Positions 1-8,077 of a stretch of 64,000 nt of DNA are shown in pieces (the stretch's first letter is position 1; each line of letters opens with the position of its first letter). The position numbers and the translations under genes were made by a program. Below the pieces are notes generated by a model, which saw nothing but the letters and a program-made list of their open reading frames with translations, did no database searches and was not told where the DNA came from. Source of the DNA: Vibrio mangrovi (GTDB lineage Bacteria > Pseudomonadota > Gammaproteobacteria > Enterobacterales > Vibrionaceae); NCBI RefSeq assembly GCF_024346955.1, contig NZ_AP024883.1, forward strand, positions 3,286,001 through 3,350,000, in the 5' to 3' direction.

Positions 1-329
1 TCCCGTATAATCAGTGAATTGGTGCGCGGATCAACCCGTACAGTCCCTAATTCAGATAACAGTCCAGGTTGTTTTCCCCCCTCAAGCAACGGAAGCAGTT
101 CAGACGTTTTTGCATACTGAACGGGAATCAGTACTGTTGCTAAAGATGACTCTGACTCTTTGTGTTCATGCGCAGAGAGAGCTTCTGTCTGCTCCGGCTG
201 CGGTACATCAAATGGGTCACTAACCGGTTGAGCCACACATACCACACAGTTCAGTCCCCATAAGAACAACAATCCCCAAAACCGAAAATCAGATAATATT
301 CTCCGGTACTTATTTCGACTCATGATCAT
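1..329 (-). CDS. pilQ: PilQ-like type IV pilus secretin, 5' part only (cut by window edge)
   Basis: Reading down from 329 (or the in-frame ATG at 323) gives about 108 residues. They hold an N-terminal hydrophobic segment (about residues 16-33) that could be a signal peptide, a short E/H/S-rich linker, then a stretch ending LLSELGTVRVDPRTNSLII. That last stretch matches the N1 (NolW-like) repeat of PilQ/HofQ secretins, the outer-membrane pore for the pilus and DNA-uptake machine. In Vibrio pilMNOPQ operons a pilP gene of roughly 170 codons comes first, and PilQ carries AMIN and N0/STN domains before N1; neither is seen here. The start overlaps the end of pilO by 12-20 bases, so translation is probably coupled. 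The AAGGA just upstream supports 329. The family call is firm for N1; calling it full pilQ is inferred because the rest lies outside the window. Confidence 0.72.
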   Translation of the reverse strand, partial: MIMSRNKYRRILSDFRFWGLLFLWGLNCVVCVAQPVSDPFDVPQPEQTEALSAHEHKESESSLATVLIPVQYAKTSELLPLLEGGKQPGLLSELGTVRVDPRTNSLIIR

Positions 330-912
330 CAGTTCCTTTATTTTGGTCTTGGGGTTTACCGGGTATATAACCCGTGGCCGAAACCTCAATACGATTCTGC
401 TTAAATGAAATTCTTTTCCAAATCACCGGCTGAAAAATAACTTGGGGTGTCTGCTGCTCAATGGCACCGATAAAATTCCGGATATCCGGAAAAACTCCGC
501 TCAATCTGATTTCAAAAATATCAGCCATATTCCCGAACTGCCGCGTTGGCTTTTTCCAGACAAAATGTCGGATACGGACATGGTTGTGTTCAGCCAACTG
601 CTCTATCCTTTTTACCCATGCAGAAGAATCATGCTCCCCAATTACCTCTGACATTTTTTGCACCAGTTTCTGCCGGAGAGCATGCCAGTCGTCTTCCTGC
701 TCCCGGAAATGATGAATCTGCTGTCTGAAAGCTTCCTGCTGCTGAGCCAGTTCATTCAAACGGATCTGGTACTGTTGCAACACTTCATATCTGCCATGCC
801 AGAAAAGCGGATAACTGGCACCGGAGAGCGTGATGACCAACACAATGATGAGTCCGCCCTGCTGTAAGGGAGAAGCATGCAATATCAAACGCCACAAAGC
901 ATCAGAAGTCAT
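310..912 (-). CDS. pilO: Type IV pilus inner-membrane assembly protein PilO
   Basis: 200 residues. One transmembrane helix near residues 20-38 follows a short cytoplasmic tail. Next is a Gln-rich coiled coil (about 40-85) and a ferredoxin-like periplasmic domain. PilO pairs with PilN to form the inner-membrane platform that links the PilM ring to the PilP/PilQ channel. The identification rests on this layout, on size and on position after pilN, with which it overlaps by 11 bases. The lysine/aspartate-rich C-terminus runs into the secretin gene. Sequence identity to other PilO proteins is usually low, so context carries much of the weight. Confidence 0.88.
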   Translation of the reverse strand: MTSDALWRLILHASPLQQGGLIIVLVITLSGASYPLFWHGRYEVLQQYQIRLNELAQQQEAFRQQIHHFREQEDDWHALRQKLVQKMSEVIGEHDSSAWVKRIEQLAEHNHVRIRHFVWKKPTRQFGNMADIFEIRLSGVFPDIRNFIGAIEQQTPQVIFQPVIWKRISFKQNRIEVSATGYIPGKPQDQNKGTDDHESK

Positions 913-1492
913 CGTCAGTCACCTCTTTTCTCTGCGCTTTATCAGAAGTTGCCTTTATCACGAAACGAAGCTGGAAAGCACGAAATATGTTTCCCCAGTG
1001 GGGAGAATTGTCACGCACGGAAAGGATATCCAATTGTTGAACTGATGGAGCCTGTCTGAGACGCTGAATAAAATGAGCAATATTTTCCGGATAACGACTC
1101 ACTCCCTGAATGATCACCTGTTGTTCCTGCAAACGGATCTCTTCCAGATAGATACCTGATGGTGTCGACGATGTCAGGAATGACATTAGCCATACCGGCA
1201 CCTGGCTTTGTGCTATCCATTGATTCATCTGATCCAACAGTTTCTGATCCTGTACTGCTTCTTCTTGCTGCTGTTCCCAGTCGTGCAGACTCAGCTTCTG
1301 TTTCTTGATTTGCACATTGAGTGCCAGTTCAGACTGTCGTCTGAGAGACAGTTGCTGATTCATCCAGAAGAAAGTTCCCCCTTGTCCGACACTCAACAAA
1401 AATCCACCAAGAATAAGTCGTCCGTATAACAGATGCTTTCGTCGATATAACTGATTCTGACGCCAGTCCATGAGGTTCAGTTTATGCAGCAT
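902..1492 (-). CDS. pilN: Type IV pilus assembly protein PilN
   Basis: 196 residues. The N-terminus has the PilN signature: a short cytoplasmic segment with NLMDWR (family form INLLPWR) that docks into the groove of PilM. A single membrane helix follows at about 27-46, then a coiled coil (about 48-90) and a periplasmic alpha/beta domain. It forms heterodimers with PilO in the inner membrane. Both ends overlap neighbours by 11 bases (pilM upstream, pilO downstream), typical of a co-translated pilMNO unit. Confidence 0.92.
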   Translation of the reverse strand: MLHKLNLMDWRQNQLYRRKHLLYGRLILGGFLLSVGQGGTFFWMNQQLSLRRQSELALNVQIKKQKLSLHDWEQQQEEAVQDQKLLDQMNQWIAQSQVPVWLMSFLTSSTPSGIYLEEIRLQEQQVIIQGVSRYPENIAHFIQRLRQAPSVQQLDILSVRDNSPHWGNIFRAFQLRFVIKATSDKAQRKEVTDDDF

Positions 1493-2393
1493 AACCGTTC
1501 TCCAGTGCGATCAATCCCCGTAAAGCACTTCCGGCAGCCAGTGGTATAACCCCCCAAAGATGATCAGCGACGGGGACAGACGTCTGAAAAACTGCAGCTG
1601 TTGTGAACCGTTCTATCGGCCCATCAAATAGTTTGCTCAACCCAGATGACAAAACCTGATAAACCCCAGAACTTCCTTTCACCCATATTCCGTTTGGCAA
1701 AGAAGATTGATGGAGAGAGAGAAAACGTTGCACTTCCTGTAGAATCCGTTCCAGAGTTGGATCTGATTTCTGGCCGGGAAACGGAAACTGGCGATAAAAA
1801 TTCAGCTCAGTGGAGATAAAACCTACCACGACCATCTCCTCACCGACATCCAGTAATAACCATTCCCGTCGTTGAAAATGGCTCATAGCTTCCAGCAAAA
1901 ATTGAAGAAATGCCTGTTTCTCCGTATCAACAAGTACCGGCTTTAAGCCAGCCTGACGAATCGCCTGTAAACGGCTTTCAATCACCTCCCGTTTCGCTGC
2001 ATAGACCTGATAACCCTCATCGAGCACTACATAATCCAGACATACGGATTCTCTGGATAATGAGGTTTTCTCGCTAAAGGCCTGATAAACGAGCCAGGAT
2101 TCCAGACTTTTATCATGATCGTGCAGAGATAACCGGAGTGTTCTTGTCATGACTGCCAGTTCAGGAACTGAAATCGCAGCCCGATGCTGAAAGAAAGGCA
2201 ATCTCTTTCTGACTCCGGCAAGTTTATTGACAATTTTCTGATAACTGATGACCTCATTTTCGGAGAAAATATCATCAGTAACAGCAATAGATTCACAATT
2301 GAGCAGTGACAGTATGTTATGTTGACGTTTTAGCGTAACGGCAGTAACACGGTGACGACGAATATCGATTCCCGTAACGATGAATTTTCTCAT
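1482..2393 (-). CDS. pilM: Type IV pilus assembly protein PilM, actin-like ATPase
   Basis: 303 residues, somewhat shorter than the roughly 340 of many PilM proteins. The N-terminus VTGIDIRRH is the phosphate-1 region of the FtsA/actin-like fold. VLLDVGEEMVVVGF-type sequence near residue 195 resembles the phosphate-2 loop, although the middle is less conserved than in V. cholerae PilM. It is the cytoplasmic ring that binds the N-terminal tail of PilN. It is first in a leftward operon and is divergent from mrcA, the arrangement seen in many gammaproteobacteria including E. coli (hofM next to mrcA). Confidence 0.9.
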   Translation of the reverse strand: MRKFIVTGIDIRRHRVTAVTLKRQHNILSLLNCESIAVTDDIFSENEVISYQKIVNKLAGVRKRLPFFQHRAAISVPELAVMTRTLRLSLHDHDKSLESWLVYQAFSEKTSLSRESVCLDYVVLDEGYQVYAAKREVIESRLQAIRQAGLKPVLVDTEKQAFLQFLLEAMSHFQRREWLLLDVGEEMVVVGFISTELNFYRQFPFPGQKSDPTLERILQEVQRFLSLHQSSLPNGIWVKGSSGVYQVLSSGLSKLFDGPIERFTTAAVFQTSVPVADHLWGVIPLAAGSALRGLIALENGYAA

Positions 2394-2703
2394 ACAGACT
2401 CCAGTCGTTCAGCACTGTTCAAATTGCTGATTGGTAGTACAATAAGCGCTCATTTCGGGATGACGTAAAAACTGAATAAAAAATTGAAATCATGCAGATG
2501 AATAAAAGTTTCTGAGCTCAAACGTTTCTGAGACCGGACGTTTGCGACATAAACTTTTCACTGCATATATTTTTGTGTCATGTAGACTATTTTCAGTGTG
2601 CGTCTATCTTGAAATAAAGCGTTAAGCGATCAGTTTCTTAGAGAAAATAACGAAAAGCAGATCGGATGGCATGCGTCCAATCCGACCAAACAGGGATTAT
2701 CCG
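2394..2703. other. Divergent intergenic region pilM / mrcA (310 bases)
   Basis: No coding region is credible here. The stretch must carry the leftward promoter for the pil operon and the rightward promoter for mrcA. An imperfect repeat of AAACGTTTCTGAG and GGACGTTTG lies around 2519-2550, and an AT-rich stretch follows at 2560-2610. No clear operator for a known regulator was found. Confidence 0.5.
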
Positions 2704-5346
2704 GTGAAGTTCATAAAGCGATTATTTTTATTTTCATTGATTTGCATTGTTCTTGGGGTGAGTACAATTTTTGGATTCTACTATTATGTGAAACCAGAAT
2801 TGCCAGATGTTGCAACTCTGAGAGATGTTCAGCTCCAGACACCAATGCAGGTATTCAGCCAGGATGGAAAACTGATTGCTCAATTTGGAGAAAAACGCCG
2901 CATCCCACTCAAACTGAGTGATATTCCCCCAGAGTTGATTCATGCATTTCTGGCGACAGAAGACAGCCGTTTTTATGAACATTACGGATTTGACCCGATC
3001 GGAATCACCCGTGCAGCACTTGCGGTGCTGATTTCCGGCAGTGCTTCTCAGGGAGCCAGTACCATCACCCAGCAGCTTGCCCGGAACTTTTTCCTTTCTA
3101 ATGAAAAGAAAATCATGCGCAAAGTAAAAGAAATTTTTATCGCCGTGCATATTGAGCAGCTTCTGACCAAAGACGAAATTCTTGAGCTGTATCTGAATAA
3201 GATTTATCTGGGTTACCGTTCTTACGGTGTCGGTGCGGCCGCACAAGTCTACTTTGGTAAAAACGTGCAAGACCTGACCTTAAGTGAAATGGCGATGATT
3301 GCCGGGTTGCCGAAAGCACCATCGACCATGAACCCAATCTATTCACTGACACGGGCAATCAAGCGACGTAATGTTGTTCTGATGCGGATGCTGGATGAAC
3401 ACTACATTACTCAGGAACAATATGATACAGCGAGAGCTGAACCTCTCAAAGCCAAATACCATGTTGCCGAGATAGAAGTCAGAGCACCCTACGTCGCAGA
3501 ACTCGCCCGGGCCTGGATGGTCGATCACTATGGAGAAGACGCCTATACCTCAGGTATGAGGGTCACAACAACAATTCGATCCGACCTGCAAGAAGCCGCC
3601 AATGAGGCCGCGATTAACAACCTGATCGCCTATGATGAGCGTCATGGCTACCGGGGAGCAGAAAAAGTTTTATGGAAAGAAGGCCAGCCAGATTTCACTC
3701 AGGACGAAATGGCTGAATACCTGAAGGAACAGCCGATCTATGGTGAAATGTATCCGGCGATTGTCATGGATGTTACCCAGCAGTCAGCCACCGTATGGGT
3801 CAAAGATCAGGGGATACAGATTATTTCCTGGGATGGTATGAAGTGGGCCCGCAGATTTATCACCGATGACCGCCAGGGAGACGCTCCGACAAATGCACAT
3901 GAGATTATGGCCGCCGGAGAACAGATATGGGTCAGACAACTGACTCAGGAAGGTCAGGAGCAACCTATCTGGCACCTCAGTCAGGTTCCGAACGCTAACA
4001 CAGCTTTTGTTGCGATGAATCCCGAAAATGGTGCAGTTCTGGCTATGGTTGGTGGTTTTAACTTTATCCATAACAAATTCAACCGGGTGACCCAATCGAT
4101 TCGTCAGGTTGGTTCCGGTATTAAACCATTTATCTATTCATCGGCCATTGATGATGGCATGACTCTGGCGTCGCTGGTCAATGATGCCCCTATCAACAAA
4201 TGGGATCAGAGTCAGGGCACGGCATGGCGTCCGAAAAACTCGCCACCGACTTATGGAGGGCCGACACGTTTGCGAATCGGTCTGGCACAATCGAAAAACG
4301 TCATGGCAATCCGGGTTCTCAGAGAAGTTGGTCTGGAAAGGGTCAGACACTATCTGACCCGGTTCGGTTTTGATCCGGATAACCTGCCTCATTCGGAAAC
4401 CATTGCTCTTGGAGCTGGCAGTCTGAGCCCGTTGAAACTGGTACAGGGATATTCGGTATTCGCTAACGGCGGTTATAGTGTCGATGCGTATTACATCGAT
4501 CGGGTCGAAGATCCTTTCGGCAGTCTGGAATTTCAGGCTGAGCCGAAAATTGTCTGCCACTCTCAGTGTGCCGGACAGAACAGCAGTGCTCTCAACACCC
4601 CGGATAGCGACACCAGCGAATACGCCGCTAATGGTCCATCAGACACTACTCAGTCAAATGCTTCAGAACAGGCTGTGGATGACCAGAGAATGAATGGAAA
4701 CACGCTTAGTGAAGGTACTGACGGACATCGGTTTAACGAAAATGATTTCAATGAACATCCCGCAACAGAGCAGTATGCTCCACAGGTTATTTCGGAACAG
4801 AATGCGTTTCTGGTCAGGGAAATGATGTATAGCAACATCTGGGGTGGAGGAAACTGGCGTGAAGGTACCGGATGGAATGGCACCGGATGGCGGGCACAGA
4901 AACTCAAACGCCGGGATATCGGCGGTAAAACCGGTACAACCAACGATTCGAAAGATGCCTGGTACAACGGCTTTGCTCCGGGAATTGTTGCAACGGCCTG
5001 GGTTGGATTTGATGATCATAACCGGGATTTAGGTCGTACAACCAATAATCCGAATCTGGACGATGTACCGATTAGCGGCGGGGAATCAGGTGCGAAAACG
5101 GCTCAGCCAGCCTGGATCGACTTTATGAGTCATGCGCTGAACGATGTTCCGCAACATGATAAAGTGATCCCTGAACATATTGTTCAGGCAAGGATTGATC
5201 GGGATTCCGGGCTGCTGACCACCAAAACAGACGGCAGTGCGATGTTCGAATACTTTATTCAGGGAACGGAACCGAAAGAGTATGTCCAGGATACGGTGAC
5301 TAATAGTCTGTATACTTCACCCAACGGTGGCGAAGAGCTGTTCTGA
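2704..5346 (+). CDS. mrcA: Penicillin-binding protein 1A (bifunctional glycosyltransferase/transpeptidase)
   Basis: 880 residues from the GTG at 2704. This start is preferred over an ATG at 2671 because AGGGA lies 8 bases upstream and the protein then begins VKFIKRLFLFSL, as in other Vibrio PBP1A. It is a class A PBP that polymerises and cross-links peptidoglycan. One N-terminal anchor helix (about 5-27) precedes the GT51 domain, which shows EDSRFYEHYG and QGASTITQQLARN. The transpeptidase motifs are SGIK (Ser471, Lys474), SKN (530-532) and KTG (742-744). Between SKN and KTG, about residues 620-695 form a low-complexity insert rich in N, S, D, E and Q. The gene is followed by a strong terminator. 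Confidence 0.97.
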   Translation: MKFIKRLFLFSLICIVLGVSTIFGFYYYVKPELPDVATLRDVQLQTPMQVFSQDGKLIAQFGEKRRIPLKLSDIPPELIHAFLATEDSRFYEHYGFDPIGITRAALAVLISGSASQGASTITQQLARNFFLSNEKKIMRKVKEIFIAVHIEQLLTKDEILELYLNKIYLGYRSYGVGAAAQVYFGKNVQDLTLSEMAMIAGLPKAPSTMNPIYSLTRAIKRRNVVLMRMLDEHYITQEQYDTARAEPLKAKYHVAEIEVRAPYVAELARAWMVDHYGEDAYTSGMRVTTTIRSDLQEAANEAAINNLIAYDERHGYRGAEKVLWKEGQPDFTQDEMAEYLKEQPIYGEMYPAIVMDVTQQSATVWVKDQGIQIISWDGMKWARRFITDDRQGDAPTNAHEIMAAGEQIWVRQLTQEGQEQPIWHLSQVPNANTAFVAMNPENGAVLAMVGGFNFIHNKFNRVTQSIRQVGSGIKPFIYSSAIDDGMTLASLVNDAPINKWDQSQGTAWRPKNSPPTYGGPTRLRIGLAQSKNVMAIRVLREVGLERVRHYLTRFGFDPDNLPHSETIALGAGSLSPLKLVQGYSVFANGGYSVDAYYIDRVEDPFGSLEFQAEPKIVCHSQCAGQNSSALNTPDSDTSEYAANGPSDTTQSNASEQAVDDQRMNGNTLSEGTDGHRFNENDFNEHPATEQYAPQVISEQNAFLVREMMYSNIWGGGNWREGTGWNGTGWRAQKLKRRDIGGKTGTTNDSKDAWYNGFAPGIVATAWVGFDDHNRDLGRTTNNPNLDDVPISGGESGAKTAQPAWIDFMSHALNDVPQHDKVIPEHIVQARIDRDSGLLTTKTDGSAMFEYFIQGTEPKEYVQDTVTNSLYTSPNGGEELF

Positions 5347-5375
5347 TTCAAGTCAGCATGTTCTGTTCACAAAGA

Positions 5376-5403
5376 AAAGCGGAGATAACAACTCCGCTTT
5401 TTT
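5376..5403 (+). terminator. Rho-independent terminator of mrcA
   Basis: A perfect 9-bp stem (AAAGCGGAG / CTCCGCTTT) with a 7-base loop runs directly into a T-run. It lies about 30 bases after the mrcA stop codon. Confidence 0.9.
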
Positions 5404-5407
5404 CATA

Positions 5408-5445
5408 CTTTATATTTAGCTTCAATCTTTATATTTAGCTTCAAT
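5408..5445. repeat. Perfect 19-bp tandem duplication
   Basis: The 19-base unit beginning CTTTATATTTAG occurs twice head to tail (5408-5426 and 5427-5445), between the mrcA terminator and the end of oxyR. It is probably a replication-slippage product. No function is evident. Confidence 0.9.
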
Positions 5446-5484
5446 GACGCAAAGAGCCTGTCGTTCAGCAGACTCCCAGTCGAT

Positions 5485-6378
5485 CTAGTCCAGCGAATCT
5501 AACCGTTGGCGAATCACTGTCGCCAGTTGCTCAAACCGCTGTCTGAGCGGTGAACCCGGCCGGTAAACAAGAGCAAGAGTCCGGCTTGGGACCGGATTCA
5601 CCGCTTTCAGATAGCAGACACCATCTTTTTCCCGGCAATCGGGTAAAGAGAGTTCAGGCAGTAATGTTATCCCCGCACCAGCAGCAACCATATTGCGTAA
5701 TGTTTCCAGACTGGTTGCCTTAAAGCGTTCATCATCTTTGGCTCCAGCGGCGAAACAGAAACCCAGCGCCTGATCCCGTAAGCAGTGACCGTCTCCCAGC
5801 ATCAGCACTGTTTTTCCCTTGAGCTTAGACATATCCAGTTGCTCATTTTTAGCCCATGGATGATCAGCAGGTACAGCAAGGCTCATCGGCTCATTGTAGA
5901 TTTCTATTTCTTTAAATGGCTTGGTTTCCTCTACGGATGCCAGAACCAGACAATCCAGTTTGCCCTCTTCCAGCTGACGGACCAATTGACTGGTCTGTGC
6001 TTCATGCAGATACAGTTCCAGATCGGGGAAATGGGTTTTCAGTGCAGGAACAATACGTGGCAACAGATAAGGACCGACAGTCGGAATAAAACCGATATGC
6101 ATGGGACCACTCATATCTTCTCCCTGTCCGCTTGCCATATCTTTGAATGTTTTGATCTCTTTCAGGATATGTTTTGCCTGTTCGACTAACTGCAATCCGG
6201 CATCTGTAAATAATACCCGCCGACTGCTTCGTTCCAGTAACACTGTTCCCAGTTCATCTTCCAGCTTACGGATTTGCCCACTCAATGTCGGCTGACTGAC
6301 AAAGCACGCTTCGGCAGCTTTACGAAAATGCCGGTGTTCCGCCAGAGATACCAAATATTCAAAATCACGGATATTCAT
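5485..6378 (-). CDS. oxyR: Hydrogen-peroxide-sensing LysR regulator OxyR
   Basis: 297 residues, close to E. coli OxyR (305). The N-terminal winged helix-turn-helix spans about 1-60 (RDFEYLVSLAEHRHFRKAA). The substrate-like domain carries Cys199 and Cys208 in GHCLRDQALGFC, the pair that forms the regulatory disulfide; numbering is identical to E. coli. Oxidised OxyR activates peroxide-defence genes. The gene is divergent from the peroxiredoxin-glutaredoxin gene and shares with it a 146-base region holding an OxyR operator, so self-repression and activation of the neighbour are likely. Confidence 0.97.
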   Translation of the reverse strand: MNIRDFEYLVSLAEHRHFRKAAEACFVSQPTLSGQIRKLEDELGTVLLERSSRRVLFTDAGLQLVEQAKHILKEIKTFKDMASGQGEDMSGPMHIGFIPTVGPYLLPRIVPALKTHFPDLELYLHEAQTSQLVRQLEEGKLDCLVLASVEETKPFKEIEIYNEPMSLAVPADHPWAKNEQLDMSKLKGKTVLMLGDGHCLRDQALGFCFAAGAKDDERFKATSLETLRNMVAAGAGITLLPELSLPDCREKDGVCYLKAVNPVPSRTLALVYRPGSPLRQRFEQLATVIRQRLDSLD

Positions 6379-6389
6379 TACATTTCCTA

Positions 6390-6426
6390 ATAGAGTACAT
6401 CTATCAAAACCATAGCATTAAACGAT
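6390..6426. promoter_or_regulatory. OxyR operator between oxyR and the peroxiredoxin gene
   Basis: Four tetranucleotide elements in the OxyR arrangement: ATAG (6390), CTAT (6401), ATAG (6412) and CGAT (6423, consensus CTAT), each separated by exactly 7 bases. The reported motif is ATAG-N7-CTAT-N7-ATAG-N7-CTAT, so 15 of 16 element bases match. The site ends about 100 bases before the peroxiredoxin start and begins 12 bases from the oxyR start codon. Confidence 0.82.
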
Positions 6427-6524
6427 TAGAACTATCAAAGATTTTTTTGAATAATAGACTCATCAAAACAAAACAAGTGCCTGACACTTGACTATAACTC
6501 CCGAAAAAGAAAAGGACACACATT

Positions 6525-7253
6525 ATGTTTGCATCAAAAAAAGGCCAGCAGGTTCCACAAGTCACCTTCCCGACACGTCAGGGAGATCAGTGGGTTAATG
6601 TCACGACCGACGAATTATTCAAAGATAAAACGGTTATCGTGTTTAGTCTTCCCGGTGCATTTACCCCCACATGTTCATCAAGCCATTTGCCCCGCTACAA
6701 TGAGCTGTTCCCAGTCTTTCAGGAACATGGTGTCGATGACATCCTGTGTGTATCCGTCAACGATACGTTCGTCATGAATGCATGGAAAAACGATCAAGAA
6801 GCAGAAAATATTACTTTCATCCCGGACGGTAATGGTGAATTTACCGCAGGTATGGGAATGCTGGTTGATAAAAATGATCTGGGTTTTGGTCAACGCTCAT
6901 GGCGTTACAGCATGCTGGTGAAAAATGGCATTGTTGAAGAAATGTTCATTGAACCCAATGAACCGGGCGACCCGTTCAAAGTTTCCGATGCCGATACCAT
7001 GCTGAAATATATCTCACCGGGATATCAGATTCAGGAATCAATCACTGTCTTTACCAAACCCGGTTGTCCATTCTGTGCCAAAGCGAAACAGACACTGATT
7101 GACCGTGGTCTGCAATACGAAGAAGTTGTGTTAGGTAAAGATGCAACTACCGTGAGCCTGCGTGCTATTACCGGCCGTTCAACTGTGCCTCAGATTTATA
7201 TCGGTGGAAAACATATTGGTGGCAGCGAAGAACTGGATATTCACTTCAGCTAA
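6525..7253 (+). CDS. Hybrid peroxiredoxin (Prx5)-glutaredoxin
   Basis: 242 residues, a natural fusion known from Haemophilus and Vibrio. Residues about 1-160 are a Prx5-type peroxiredoxin with the peroxidatic cysteine Cys50 in GAFTPTCSSSH. Residues about 170-242 are a glutaredoxin with the CPFC active site (Cys181, Cys184), the TVP cis-proline motif and GGSEEL. The enzyme reduces hydroperoxides using glutathione directly. It is divergent from oxyR behind an OxyR operator, so peroxide induction is expected. AAAGGA upstream is a good ribosome binding site. Confidence 0.96.
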   Translation: MFASKKGQQVPQVTFPTRQGDQWVNVTTDELFKDKTVIVFSLPGAFTPTCSSSHLPRYNELFPVFQEHGVDDILCVSVNDTFVMNAWKNDQEAENITFIPDGNGEFTAGMGMLVDKNDLGFGQRSWRYSMLVKNGIVEEMFIEPNEPGDPFKVSDADTMLKYISPGYQIQESITVFTKPGCPFCAKAKQTLIDRGLQYEEVVLGKDATTVSLRAITGRSTVPQIYIGGKHIGGSEELDIHFS

Positions 7254-7274
7254 TCACTTATAAAACAGAAATTT

Positions 7275-7298
7275 AAGTCTCCGGAAATCCGGAGGCTT
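7275..7298 (+). terminator. Hairpin just after the peroxiredoxin-glutaredoxin gene
   Basis: A 10-bp stem (AAGTCTCCGG / CCGGAGGCTT, one G-T pair) with an AAAT loop begins 22 bases after the stop. A T-run does not follow, so it may be a processing or stabilising hairpin rather than a strict terminator. Confidence 0.5.
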
Positions 7299-7541
7299 CA
7301 AACAATTCAGTCTGCCTGAATTTCAGTATCTACTGTCCCCTGCTTCGGGAGTTGAGTCAGTGTTACCGTCCATCACATTGACTCTGTTTCGGTGAGTTTC
7401 TGCCTTCCGCTTGGCAGCGGCTTATTTATCCGGCCCTGGTTCTCTTTCCACCCTAGAAAAAGAACCAGGGAATTTTTTCTTGATTCCACCAACAGCCTCA
7501 CCTACGCTTCCACTTCTTTAATCGATCAATAAACAAAACTA
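7299..7541 (+). other. Non-coding stretch with two hairpins, the second a terminator
   Basis: No plausible open frame. A hairpin with near-perfect GAGTCAGTG / CATTGACTC arms lies around 7353-7384. A strong terminator follows: 10-bp stem CCCTGGTTCT (7434-7443) / AGAACCAGGG (7461-7470), then a T-run to about 7479. The stretch could be a long 3' untranslated region or a separate small RNA of about 150-200 nt. This is suggested by structure only. Confidence 0.45.
7434..7479 (+). terminator. Rho-independent terminator upstream of the DUF3624 gene
   Basis: A perfect 10-bp GC-containing stem (CCCTGGTTCT / AGAACCAGGG) has inner A/T pairing and is followed by six consecutive Ts. Confidence 0.85.
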
Positions 7542-7787
7542 ATGGCTTGCAAAGATTGTGAACAGGGCTGGTTCTGGAAAAAAATCGGTCGCTGTCAGCG
7601 CTGTATCCGCCAACTGACTGTTCTTTGTGTTTTGTTCTGGTGCGGGTGGATTTTCTGGGGATATCATCATGCCAAAACGGTAGAGGGTGTTGCACTGCTC
7701 TGTTTTGGTGTTGCATTTCACCTGTTACTAGGGCTTCACCTGTGGATGAAGTTTATTGTCCTGCCATTGAGAAAAGAGCATCACTGA
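7542..7787 (+). CDS. DUF3624 small membrane protein
   Basis: 81 residues. The pattern CxxC near the N-terminus (MACKDCEQGWFWKKIGRC) and a second CxxC (CQRC, about 18-21) suggest a small metal-binding knuckle. Two hydrophobic helices follow (about 25-42 and 49-68), ending in a basic tail. This matches the DUF3624 family found in Vibrio at this position beside the arginine cluster. Function is unknown. It lies alone between terminators, so it probably has its own promoter. Confidence 0.8.
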   Translation: MACKDCEQGWFWKKIGRCQRCIRQLTVLCVLFWCGWIFWGYHHAKTVEGVALLCFGVAFHLLLGLHLWMKFIVLPLRKEHH

Positions 7788-7833
7788 ATCCGGTATCTTG
7801 ATGTCACCTGGGGGATCTCATGTTTCTTTTCCA

Positions 7834-7871
7834 AAAAGAAAAAGCCCCAAGACCAAATTCAGTCTCGGGGC
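7834..7871 (-). terminator. Rho-independent terminator of the argCBGH operon
   Basis: Read on the minus strand, GCCCCGAGAC / GTCTTGGGGC form a 10-bp stem with one mismatch, followed by TTTTTCTTTTT. It is about 200 bases beyond the argH stop. Confidence 0.8.
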
Positions 7872-8077
7872 CTCTTAGATTCATCTAAGAAAAAGCAGTG
7901 GTATTTTTATAGACCCTGCCTTTTTCAATTGGTTCAAAAAAAATCGATCTTTTTTTGATCATTTTTTCTGGCTTTAAAGCCGCTTTACTTTCAACACATT
8001 ACACATAAAACGTCTTTGCAGCACAGCCGTAAAGCAACAAAAGACTCAATACAACTGCAACTTCGGCAAAGAATATA

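Noticed and set aside
2671..2703. Upstream ATG start for mrcA
   Set aside because: GTG at 2704 has a better-placed AGGGA and matches other Vibrio PBP1A N-termini.
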